A stretch of DNA of 15,275 nt from Spirochaeta sp. UBA2779 (GTDB taxonomy: Bacteria > Spirochaetota > Spirochaetia > DSM-2461): assembly GCA_002352375.1 (NCBI GenBank), contig DEIH01000022.1, positions 292 to 15,566 on the forward strand, in the 5' to 3' direction. Made by a program: the position numbers and the translations under genes. The notes under the pieces are model-generated. The model saw only the letters and a list, made by a program, of their open reading frames with translations, was not told the origin of the DNA and searched no databases. This document shows, one piece after another, positions 7,103 through 13,838 of the stretch. Numbering within the stretch: position 1 is the first letter of the stretch; each line of letters starts with the position of its first letter.

Positions 7103-8659
7103 GTGAGTACTTCACTGCGGAAATATCCAATAATTATTGTTGATGATGAGCCCCTGGCCCGTCAGGCTGTCGCCCGAATGCTGGAGACCCGATTCCCATC
7201 TTTCCCGTTACAGGGAGAGGCGGATTCCGGCCCTTCTGGTGTTGCTCTTTTTAAGGACTTAAGGCCATCTATTGTTCTTATGGATATACGTATCCCCGGG
7301 TTTGACGGGTTGGAGGCTTCCAGAAGAATTCTAAAGGAATCCCCTGGGACACAGATTATTGTTCTTTCAGCTTATGATGATTTCAGGTTTGTTCAGGAAG
7401 CTCTTCATGATGGAGTTCTCGGGTATTTACTCAAACCCGTCCGACCGGAATCTTTAAAGGATTTGTTGGATAAGGCCGTTGAAAGAATCTTCGGTCTGGA
7501 ATCCCGGGATAAGGATAGGAAAGATATCAGGCTATTTAGAAGTCTGGCGGTTAGAGAACAGGTTTCATCCTTCATATACGGTATCAAAGGCGGAATACCG
7601 GCCGCAGAATTTGCCGAATTATCACACCCTCATATCCGGTTTGGTTATTTCCTTATCTTCCGTTCAGATGGGGAATACAGGCTCAGTTCTGAAGAGATTA
7701 AAAAAGTAAACCAATCCCTGGATAGTTTATCCGGTTCTCATCCCGGGAACTGGATGGGAAAGCATCTACCGGTTTTTATCAGAACAGATAATGATGATAT
7801 TGAATCCTGGCGATCTGAGGCCGAGTTTTTATCAAGGGAAATAGCACATATAATTCGTGATGTTACAGGCACTCGAGTAAGCTCAGGGATAGGGCCGATA
7901 TCAGATGGCCCGGAGAATTTCAGTGATTCTTTTCGAATCGCCCTTGATTCTCTTCACGACGAAGGGGTTTCAAGGAATGTAAATTATTCTGGAAGATATA
8001 AGGATAAATATCCGGTTGGGAAAGAGTCTGTTTTTCTCCAGGCTTGCCGGGCATCCGATGGAACGGCAGCTCTAAAGGCTGCTGAGAGCTTGATTGATGA
8101 TTTAATATCACCGGATGCATCCCTGATGGATGCAAGATTCGCTGTAACTGAGTTTCTTATTGTCTTCAGGCGTGAATGGGAATCTCTCAGTGGAACTCCA
8201 AAAAGACGTGCAATGGCTAATCTACTCAGAGAAGCATTGCTCTGTAATGAGTACGATGTTCTCAGGGAGTGGTTTCTGCTTGTTGTAAGGGATTTGATAC
8301 GAAATATGATTGATTCAGGGAGCTCTGCAGATGGTGGCCGGGAAGAATTGATATTGCGGAAGGTGAGACATTATATTGATTTGAATAATCTCCGGGAGGT
8401 TAGCCTGGAATCCATCGCAGAATCTGTGGGAATTACCTCTTCTTATTTAAGTCGGTTATTCAAGGAGAAAACAGGTCAGCACTTTCATGATTATGTTCTC
8501 GACCGTCGTCTGGCTACGGCAGCGGGTTTATTGAAGGAGACAATTTTAACTTCAGGAGAGATTGCCAATCAGGTTGGTTATGGGGATGTGGCTTATTTCA
8601 GCCGGATATTCCGGAAACGGTACGGGTCTTCACCTCGGGATTACCGGAGAAACAGGTAA
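7103..8659 (+). CDS. Response regulator with AraC-type DNA-binding domain (YesN-like)
   Basis: This 518-residue protein has a CheY-like receiver at residues 8-125 with acidic pocket Asp14/Asp15, phospho-acceptor Asp61 in LMDIRIPG, Ser89 and Lys111 in LLKP. A middle region of about 290 residues of the YesN type follows. The C-terminal AraC/XylS domain (about 415-518) has two helix-turn-helix units, LESIAESVGITSSYLSRLF and GEIANQVGYGDVAYFSRIF, and ends in SSPRDYRR. It should bind DNA when phosphorylated, typically activating sugar-uptake genes. The GTG at 7103 is the only start that keeps the whole receiver; it lies three bases after the previous stop, so coupling is likely. The 3' end overlaps the convergent kinase gene by 30 bases; that kinase is its probable partner. 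Confidence 0.92.
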   Translation: MSTSLRKYPIIIVDDEPLARQAVARMLETRFPSFPLQGEADSGPSGVALFKDLRPSIVLMDIRIPGFDGLEASRRILKESPGTQIIVLSAYDDFRFVQEALHDGVLGYLLKPVRPESLKDLLDKAVERIFGLESRDKDRKDIRLFRSLAVREQVSSFIYGIKGGIPAAEFAELSHPHIRFGYFLIFRSDGEYRLSSEEIKKVNQSLDSLSGSHPGNWMGKHLPVFIRTDNDDIESWRSEAEFLSREIAHIIRDVTGTRVSSGIGPISDGPENFSDSFRIALDSLHDEGVSRNVNYSGRYKDKYPVGKESVFLQACRASDGTAALKAAESLIDDLISPDASLMDARFAVTEFLIVFRREWESLSGTPKRRAMANLLREALLCNEYDVLREWFLLVVRDLIRNMIDSGSSADGGREELILRKVRHYIDLNNLREVSLESIAESVGITSSYLSRLFKEKTGQHFHDYVLDRRLATAAGLLKETILTSGEIANQVGYGDVAYFSRIFRKRYGSSPRDYRRNR

Positions 8660-10111
8660 AATAATTCTGCAATTTGTACCGCCTTCAAACCTGCGGGTAA
8701 TATCCAGGACTTTCTTACCGTAGAGCAGCATCAATCTACGCTGGACATTCCGGATTCCAAGAGACTCTGTAAAAACAGCCGTATCACTCAGCAGTGAAAG
8801 AGCTTTATCGCTGATTCCAACACCATTGTCCCATAAGTTAATTTCAAGATTTTCATCCATAACTGATATCTTAAGGGTAATCTTCCCCGGGCGTTCGATG
8901 GGTTCAAGCCCGTGTTTAACAGCATTTTCAGCCAGTGGCTGAAGTATCATCCCGGGAATTTGCATATCCGGAAGCTCTCTCATGATAATTTCATCATAGG
9001 TAATTTTATTACCGAATCGGACTCCCTGAATATTCATGTACGACCTGATAACATCAATTTCTTCCTTAAGCTGAACAAGTCCTGAACCTGTTCTCAGGCT
9101 GTACCTGAGGAGTTCGGATAAATCTGAAATAATTCGGCCGGTCTGAGGTGCCTCTTCAACTACACTGAGCGAACCGAGAATGTTCAGTGTATTGAACAGA
9201 AAGTGCGGATTAATCTGAGCTTGTAGATGGGCCAGTTCAGCTTCTTTCAGCAGTCTCTCAGCTTCCTGCCGAGCCAGTTTCTGTTCTATCAGACGCTGCT
9301 CAATTCCGGCATTATCCTGTATGTCGGTAATCAAACCACGAATTCTATCCGCCATCCTGTCAAACGACCTTCCCAATACGGCAATCTCATCCTTTCCTTT
9401 AATAATTCCTACTCTGGTTTCCAGATCCCCCTCACCGAAATGAACAAGTTGAATGGCAAGTTGATGAATCGGACGTGAAACGGATAGAACAAATCTCCCC
9501 GAACTGTAAATAGCAAAAAACATGGCAACGAGAAGGAGTGAGAAACTCAAGTAGTTCATCACAGTCATCCTTCTGGAGAACTCCCGATAATAAGAGCTGA
9601 GTTCTTTCATATAAAATTCAACAGCCAGCTGCAGTTCTTCTATGATGTAGTCAGATAGACGAACAAGTTCATCCCCCTTGTCCTGTATATAAATTGTACT
9701 AATACCGCGGTTCACATCAGCTATTAAAACATCCTCAGTCTCAAATAATGTGGTTATCATTCGGGATATATCTTTTAAGGAATAGTAGATATCAGATTCA
9801 GCCGGCGCTTGTACTTTTTCCTGTTCAATCAGCCTGTTGATTCTTCTCTGCTGAAAATCGTTATCTTTCAAATATGCGTTGTTTGAGCTTCGTGAAAAAT
9901 TGTGGAAATTTGACTTCGTATTCCTGAGCAACGAAATGATTTCCTGAAGATTGGCCTGCTGTTCCTGCCGCTGGGAAAACTCTTTGAAATACACTCGAAC
10001 CCAGACAAGATTAAAGGCATTCAGAACTGATAACGTCAGGATAATACTGAGGAAGACAGTCATCAGACGTCGACGCAACCCGAAAGGCAGTTTTTCCGGA
10101 TTTTCAATCAT
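8630..10111 (-). CDS. Sensor histidine kinase (YesM-like, His_kinase/HAMP)
   Basis: This 493-residue inner-membrane protein should sense a signal outside the cytoplasm and phosphorylate a YesN-type regulator. A first membrane helix spans residues 16-38, a periplasmic sensor of about 145 residues, mostly helical, follows, and a second helix spans about 187-209. A HAMP linker covers about 206-260 and leads into a coiled coil at 270-296. The His_kinase motif LQAQINPHFLFNTLN puts the phospho-acceptor at His303. The ATP-binding domain shows the N-box AENAVKHG (Asn396), the G1 box WDNGVGIS (Asp428) and SLGIRNVQRRL. The start lies three bases after the stop of the upstream ATPase gene, with GAGGG nearby, so it is the last gene of the minus-strand operon. 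Its partner regulator is probably the convergent gene at its 3' end. Confidence 0.93.
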   Translation of the reverse strand: MIENPEKLPFGLRRRLMTVFLSIILTLSVLNAFNLVWVRVYFKEFSQRQEQQANLQEIISLLRNTKSNFHNFSRSSNNAYLKDNDFQQRRINRLIEQEKVQAPAESDIYYSLKDISRMITTLFETEDVLIADVNRGISTIYIQDKGDELVRLSDYIIEELQLAVEFYMKELSSYYREFSRRMTVMNYLSFSLLLVAMFFAIYSSGRFVLSVSRPIHQLAIQLVHFGEGDLETRVGIIKGKDEIAVLGRSFDRMADRIRGLITDIQDNAGIEQRLIEQKLARQEAERLLKEAELAHLQAQINPHFLFNTLNILGSLSVVEEAPQTGRIISDLSELLRYSLRTGSGLVQLKEEIDVIRSYMNIQGVRFGNKITYDEIIMRELPDMQIPGMILQPLAENAVKHGLEPIERPGKITLKISVMDENLEINLWDNGVGISDKALSLLSDTAVFTESLGIRNVQRRLMLLYGKKVLDITRRFEGGTNCRIILPVSPVIPR

Positions 10112-10114
10112 CCT

Positions 10115-11614
10115 TCATCCCTCATCGGTTGCATAATCGAGAATATTTTCTTTGGTGGCATCTTTACTGTTCATCACTGCAACAATCCGGCCTCCCGCCA
10201 GAACAAGGATTCGGTCGCTCATGCCGAGAATCTCTTCAATCTCCGAGGAAATGAGGATGATGGAGGCTCCTTTGTCCACCATGTCGTTCATGGCGTTGTA
10301 GATGTCCACTTTAGAGGCAGCGTCGATCCCTCTTGTAGGTTCATCCATAATGTAGATTTTTGAATGGTTCATCAGCCAGCGGGATACCATTACCTTCTGC
10401 TGGTTTCCCCCGGAGTAGGTTTCCATGATATCCCCGGTATTACCGGGTTTGATACTCATTTCACGGACATAATCCTGAGTGAGCTCCCTCATGTAACTTT
10501 CGTTTAAAATCCCTTTAGATCTGAATCGAGGCAGGGTGGCTGTGGTGATATTCTGAATCAGGTTATGACGGAAAAACATCCCGTTTACGGCACGATCTTC
10601 GGGAATCAGGGAAATTCCCCGGGACATAGCCTCTATCGGGTGTCTGATACTCACCTTTTCCCCGTTTATTTCCACCTGGCCGTACTCAGGCCGGACAATG
10701 CCGAATAGGCAGTTTGCAAGGAGGGTACGTCCGGATCCCATGAGGCCGGTAATTCCCAGTATCTCTCCCCGGCGAAGATGAAAGTCCACCCCTTTAAGTA
10801 TGGGCTTCAGCACGATATTCTTAACTTTCATTACTACCGGACCGGCTTCAGCTCCGATTCGAGGGTAGCGGTTTTTGAGAACATCACCGCTCATCATTTT
10901 CAGCAGCGAGCCTTTATCCACCGAATCACATCTCTCGGTTCCTCTGATTCTGCCCTTGTGTATAACACTTACCCGGTTTCCGATTCTGCGAATCTCATCC
11001 ATACGGTGAGAGATATAAAAAATACCAGTACCATTTTCCTTCAGGCGGTTTAAAATATCGAACAGGATATTCCTGTCAGGTTCGGACATGGCCGAAGTGG
11101 GTTCATCGAATATCACCAGTTCCGCATCGGATACATAACCCCTGGCCGCAGCAACAAGCTGACGTTCCGCGTACCCGAGATGGCCCAGTTGAGCTGCCGG
11201 GTCTATGGATATTTTAAGTTCGGCGAAAACCTGCTGACATTCAGCCAGCATCCTTTGGAGGTCAACAAAAAAGCTGATACCCCAGAATGTGGGAACCCGG
11301 CCGAAAAAGACATTTTCCGCTACAGAAAGATTGTTGAACGACTGTACGTCCTGATGGAGGTAGATAATTCCGTTTTTCTGGGCTTCATGTATGGAGCGAA
11401 ACTGTACCGGTTCACCCTTGTAAAGAATTGCACCGCCGTCCGGAGGAAACCATCCGGAAATCAGCTTCATCAAAGTAGATTTCCCTGACCCATTCTCACC
11501 GATCAGGACATGAACCTCTCCTTTGTTCAGTTCAATATCCACTTCTTCAAGGTGGAAATCAACAAAGTGCTTACGAACATTTTTCAGCTCCAGAAGGGGT
11601 CGGGAAGGTTTCAT
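10115..11614 (-). CDS. Orphan CUT2-type sugar ABC ATP-binding protein (double ATPase)
   Basis: This 499-residue protein has two fused ABC ATPase domains. The first has Walker A GENGSGKST at 39-47, Q-loop YLHQD, a degenerate signature LGYAERQ, Walker B LVIFDEPTS and an H-loop YISHRMDE. The second has a degenerate Walker A (GLMGSGRTLL), the signature YSGGNQQK with Tyr in place of the usual Leu, Walker B IYIMDEPTRG and GIDAASK instead of the common GIDVGAK. The motifs suggest a working RbsA-type ATPase. No permease or binding protein lies beside it; it is fixed between a DeoR repressor (ATGA overlap at 11611-11614) and a sensor kinase (three-base gap). It could serve a permease encoded elsewhere, replace the other ATPases, or have a signalling role. 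These options cannot be separated from sequence. Confidence 0.92.
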   Translation of the reverse strand: MKPSRPLLELKNVRKHFVDFHLEEVDIELNKGEVHVLIGENGSGKSTLMKLISGWFPPDGGAILYKGEPVQFRSIHEAQKNGIIYLHQDVQSFNNLSVAENVFFGRVPTFWGISFFVDLQRMLAECQQVFAELKISIDPAAQLGHLGYAERQLVAAARGYVSDAELVIFDEPTSAMSEPDRNILFDILNRLKENGTGIFYISHRMDEIRRIGNRVSVIHKGRIRGTERCDSVDKGSLLKMMSGDVLKNRYPRIGAEAGPVVMKVKNIVLKPILKGVDFHLRRGEILGITGLMGSGRTLLANCLFGIVRPEYGQVEINGEKVSIRHPIEAMSRGISLIPEDRAVNGMFFRHNLIQNITTATLPRFRSKGILNESYMRELTQDYVREMSIKPGNTGDIMETYSGGNQQKVMVSRWLMNHSKIYIMDEPTRGIDAASKVDIYNAMNDMVDKGASIILISSEIEEILGMSDRILVLAGGRIVAVMNSKDATKENILDYATDEG

Positions 11615-12399
11615 TGACTCCCCTCAAAGGCGGCTACTGTGGTGTATAGGGGAATATCGGAGTTAAAGATTCGGGTTTTATAGTCTTCTTCCAGCTTTGA
11701 ATTACTGATGATTCCTCTGACAATACTGATTTTCCCCAAACGGTAGAATGCGTTTTTTGAAAATCGGTCTGACGGGCAGACGACGATGCTGTTCTCGGAT
11801 AATTCCAGGGCACCGAGTATCAGGTTGGCTTTTTCCTGACTGTTAACCGTCATTTGGAGATTATTGTTAATACCGTCTACCTCAATAAAGAGATGATTAA
11901 CATAGAACTTCTGGAGGTTTGCCAGAGACATGGAACCGAACAGGGCCTTTTCACTTTTATCCATATCCCCGCCTAAAAGAACCACTTTGTTGGAATTCTG
12001 CAGGGAAATCCGTAATGCGATGGATAAGTCGTTGGTAAGAACAGTCAGGTTGGAGCGCTCTTCCAGCTTTACTGCGAGACGGACATTCAAAGCACCGTTG
12101 GTGAGCATTACCACATCACCGTCTTTAACCATTCGCAGGGCTACCGATGCTATTTCATCCCGGGAACCGTCATCTTCCGGTTCTTCCAGAATCTCCAGAA
12201 GAGGATCGACAGTCTCATTCTGATTGATAACGGCACCGCCATGGGTGCGGGTAAGCCATCCGTCTCTTTCCAGGCGTTCCAGATCCCTGCGAACCGTTAC
12301 TTCTGATACTCCAAGAAGGTTACTCAGAGTATGAACCTGGGCCTGCCCCCGTTCTTCCAGATACTTTTTTATAATTCGGATTCTTTCGATAGCGTACAT
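11611..12399 (-). CDS. DeoR-family transcriptional repressor
   Basis: This 262-residue protein starts with ERIRIIKKYLEERG and a DeoR helix-turn-helix at residues 20-45, with recognition helix SEVTVRRDLERLERDGW followed by TRTHGGAVI, an exact family pattern. Residues 75-250 form the DeoR C-terminal sensor fold (VLTNDLSIALRI, VVLLGGDMD, FGSMSLANLQKF, EVDGI), which normally binds a phosphorylated sugar. The sensor loops are unusual: LTNGALN stands where xDxGTT is usual, and the late DxSKFG loop reads CPSDRFSK. It is the first gene of the minus-strand operon and probably represses its own promoter and perhaps the divergent chvE promoter. No Shine-Dalgarno sequence precedes the ATG at 12399, and the likely transcript start is only about eight bases upstream. 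Confidence 0.93.
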   Translation of the reverse strand: MYAIERIRIIKKYLEERGQAQVHTLSNLLGVSEVTVRRDLERLERDGWLTRTHGGAVINQNETVDPLLEILEEPEDDGSRDEIASVALRMVKDGDVVMLTNGALNVRLAVKLEERSNLTVLTNDLSIALRISLQNSNKVVLLGGDMDKSEKALFGSMSLANLQKFYVNHLFIEVDGINNNLQMTVNSQEKANLILGALELSENSIVVCPSDRFSKNAFYRLGKISIVRGIISNSKLEEDYKTRIFNSDIPLYTTVAAFEGSQ

Positions 12400-12413
12400 A
12401 GTTTTGAATTGAG

Positions 12414-12422
12414 ATTATACCA
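12414..12422 (-). promoter_or_regulatory. Promoter of the deoR-ATPase-kinase operon (extended -10)
   Basis: On the minus strand the sequence TGGTATAAT is an extended -10 element with a perfect TATAAT (12419 down to 12414). The -35 position has only a weak match, and it falls on the CTGGCA/TGCCAG inverted repeat. Transcription would start near 12407, eight bases before the ATG of the DeoR gene. Confidence 0.65.
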
Positions 12423-12437
12423 TCACTGGGTAATAAT

Positions 12438-12455
12438 CTGGCATTAAATTGCCAG
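12438..12455. promoter_or_regulatory. Inverted repeat CTGGCA-N6-TGCCAG, candidate operator
   Basis: Two perfect six-base arms (12438-12443 and 12450-12455) are separated by TTAAAT. The site covers the -35 position of the minus-strand promoter and lies 27 bases upstream of the -35 of the plus-strand promoter. A repressor bound here would block the DeoR operon directly, so this is the best candidate for the DeoR autoregulation site, though the chvE regulator could also use it. Confidence 0.55.
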
Positions 12456-12481
12456 TAATCGCAAATAAGTAAACATTTTTC

Positions 12482-12511
12482 TTGACAGATATGAAACCAG
12501 GGCCTTAGGAT
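12482..12511 (+). promoter_or_regulatory. Promoter of the chvE operon
   Basis: A perfect -35 TTGACA (12482-12487) is followed after 18 bases by TAGGAT (12506-12511), four matches to TATAAT at the most conserved positions. GATAAT at 12509-12514 is a better hexamer, but its 21-base spacing is poor. Transcription would start near 12518, giving a leader of about 104 bases before the chvE start codon. Confidence 0.65.
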
Positions 12512-12544
12512 AATGATCAAATACGAAAGTATGAGGTTTCATAT
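12489..12544. repeat. Ten-base perfect inverted repeat around the chvE -10 region
   Basis: ATATGAAACC (12489-12498) and GGTTTCATAT (12535-12544) are exact reverse complements separated by 36 bases. The left arm lies between the -35 and -10 of the chvE promoter and the right arm lies in the early leader. The arms could be paired operator sites; they could form one RNA stem only if transcription begins upstream of 12489. Between them ATACGAAAGTAT (12521-12532) is a small hairpin with four-base arms. Confidence 0.55.
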
Positions 12545-12574
12545 TGTTGCGTAAGTGGCCTTAAAACTCCTCTG

Positions 12575-12588
12575 ATGCCCCTGGGCAT
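12575..12588. repeat. 14-base palindrome in the chvE leader
   Basis: ATGCCC (12575-12580) and GGGCAT (12583-12588) are perfect arms around CT. The centre is too tight for a fully paired RNA hairpin, so a protein-binding site is the simpler reading; as RNA it would give a five-base stem with a four-base loop. It lies 21 bases before the AAAGGAG ribosome binding site (12609-12615) and could act as a roadblock operator. Confidence 0.5.
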
Positions 12589-12621
12589 GCTTTCGAATAA
12601 GATTATTTAAAGGAGAACCCT

Positions 12622-13704
12622 ATGAAAAGGTTCACAACGGTTCTTGTCCTGGCTCTCGTAGTCATGGCCTTCGCTGCTCCTCTGTTCGCCAACGGCGGAA
12701 CAGAAAGCTCAGATCAGAAAATCGTCGGTATCGCCATGCCCACCCAGTCTTCACAACGCTGGATTCAGGATGGCAATTACATGAAGAAGGAACTTGAAAG
12801 CCGGGGCTACAAAGTCGACCTTCAGTATGCTGAGGATAACATCGACGCTCAGGTTGCTCAGATTGAGAACATGATTGTTAAAGGTGCCGATGCTCTGGTA
12901 ATCGCTGCTATCGATGGTGCTGCTCTTTTCAACGTGTTGGAAACTGCTGCAGAGAATGATGTAAAAATCATCTCTTACGACCGCCTTATCATCAACTCTC
13001 CCCACGTCAGCTACTACGCTACCTTTGACAACTTTGGTGTTGGAGTACTTCAGGGTGGATACATCGTTGATACTCTGGATCTTGCTTCCGGTGCCGGCCC
13101 TTTTAATGTAGAACTTTTCGCCGGTTCTCCCGATGATACAAATGCCGGTTACTTTTTCAACGGTGCCATGAGCACACTTCAGAAGTACATCGATAATGGT
13201 ATGGTTGTCGTACAGAGTGGACAGACCGATTTTGATAAGGTTGCCACCCTCCGTTGGGACGGTGCTGTTGCGCAGCAGCGTATGGACAACATCCTTGCCG
13301 CCTTTTATACCGATAAAAAAGTTGATGCTGTACTTTCTCCCTACGATGGACTTTCCATCGGAATTCTCTCCGCTCTTAAGAGTGTAGGATACGGCAGCAA
13401 CGGAAAAGCTCTACCTATCGTAACCGGACAGGATGCTGAAATTGCTTCCATGAAATCAATTCTTGCAGGTGAGCAGGCATCAACAGTGTTTAAAGATACC
13501 CGTGTCCTGGCCAAGCGCGCATCCGACATGGTTGATGCTGTTCTTCAGGGTGTTGAACCTGAGATTAACGATACCACTACCTACGATAATGGAACCGGAA
13601 TCATTCCGTCCTTCCTTGAAATCCCTGTGGCCGTTGATATCAACAACTGGGAAGAAACTCTCATCGACAGCGGATACTACACAAAAGCCGACCTCGGAAT
13701 GTAA
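12622..13704 (+). CDS. chvE: ChvE-type multiple-monosaccharide-binding protein
   Basis: This 360-residue secreted protein captures monosaccharides for a CUT2 transporter. Residues 1-23 form a signal peptide ending in LFA with no lipobox cysteine, so it should be a free periplasmic protein, unlike the lipoprotein of the other operon. The mature sequence follows ChvE of Agrobacterium along its whole length: GIAMPTQSSQRWIQDG, LQYAEDNIDAQ, IENMIVKGADALVIAAIDG, ISYDRLI, SYYATFDNFGVGVLQ, ELFAGSPDD, LSPYDGLSIGIL, VTGQDAEIASMKSI and FKDTRVLAKRA. ChvE binds glucose, galactose, arabinose, xylose and related aldoses, so similar ligands are expected. RBS AAAGGAG (12609-12615) is strong. The gene is followed by two hairpins and a GguA-type ATPase. 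Confidence 0.93.
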   Translation: MKRFTTVLVLALVVMAFAAPLFANGGTESSDQKIVGIAMPTQSSQRWIQDGNYMKKELESRGYKVDLQYAEDNIDAQVAQIENMIVKGADALVIAAIDGAALFNVLETAAENDVKIISYDRLIINSPHVSYYATFDNFGVGVLQGGYIVDTLDLASGAGPFNVELFAGSPDDTNAGYFFNGAMSTLQKYIDNGMVVVQSGQTDFDKVATLRWDGAVAQQRMDNILAAFYTDKKVDAVLSPYDGLSIGILSALKSVGYGSNGKALPIVTGQDAEIASMKSILAGEQASTVFKDTRVLAKRASDMVDAVLQGVEPEINDTTTYDNGTGIIPSFLEIPVAVDINNWEETLIDSGYYTKADLGM

Positions 13705-13718
13705 GAGTGTTGAAGGGA

Positions 13719-13736
13719 AGGGACCGGAAGGTTCCT
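13719..13736 (+). repeat. GGAA-tetraloop hairpin directly after chvE
   Basis: Bases 13719-13725 pair with 13730-13736 (AGGGACC with GGTTCCT, one G-U pair) around the loop GGAA, which fits the stable GNRA class. It starts 15 bases after the chvE stop and has no T-run directly behind it. It probably protects the 3' end of the binding-protein message against decay rather than ending transcription. Confidence 0.5.
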
Positions 13737-13765
13737 GCCTTTCGCCTTTTATTGTAATTATTTAA

Positions 13766-13797
13766 GGGCCGGCGGATTCATTTTCGCCGGCTTTATT
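13766..13797 (+). terminator. GC-rich hairpin between chvE and gguA (partial terminator)
   Basis: GCCGGCG (13768-13774) pairs perfectly with CGCCGGC (13785-13791) around a ten-base loop and is followed by TTTATTATA. The stem is strong but the T-run is interrupted, so partial termination is likely. As in the other transporter operon, it lies between the binding-protein and ATPase genes. Confidence 0.65.
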
Positions 13798-13807
13798 ATA
13801 TATCGTG

Positions 13808-13813
13808 TATAAT
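13808..13813 (+). promoter_or_regulatory. Possible internal promoter before gguA
   Basis: A perfect TATAAT lies 26 bases before the gguA start, just past the hairpin. There is no recognisable -35; the position falls on the hairpin arm CGCCGG. If active, it would express the ATPase independently of chvE. The claim is weak. Confidence 0.25.
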
Positions 13814-13838
13814 CGAATGCGAGGAGATTTAGGGTATC

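Noticed and set aside
12501..12563. Direct repeat GGCCTTA at 12501-12507 and 12557-12563
   Set aside because: Seven bases over a 56-base distance is within chance and overlaps stronger inverted-repeat signals.
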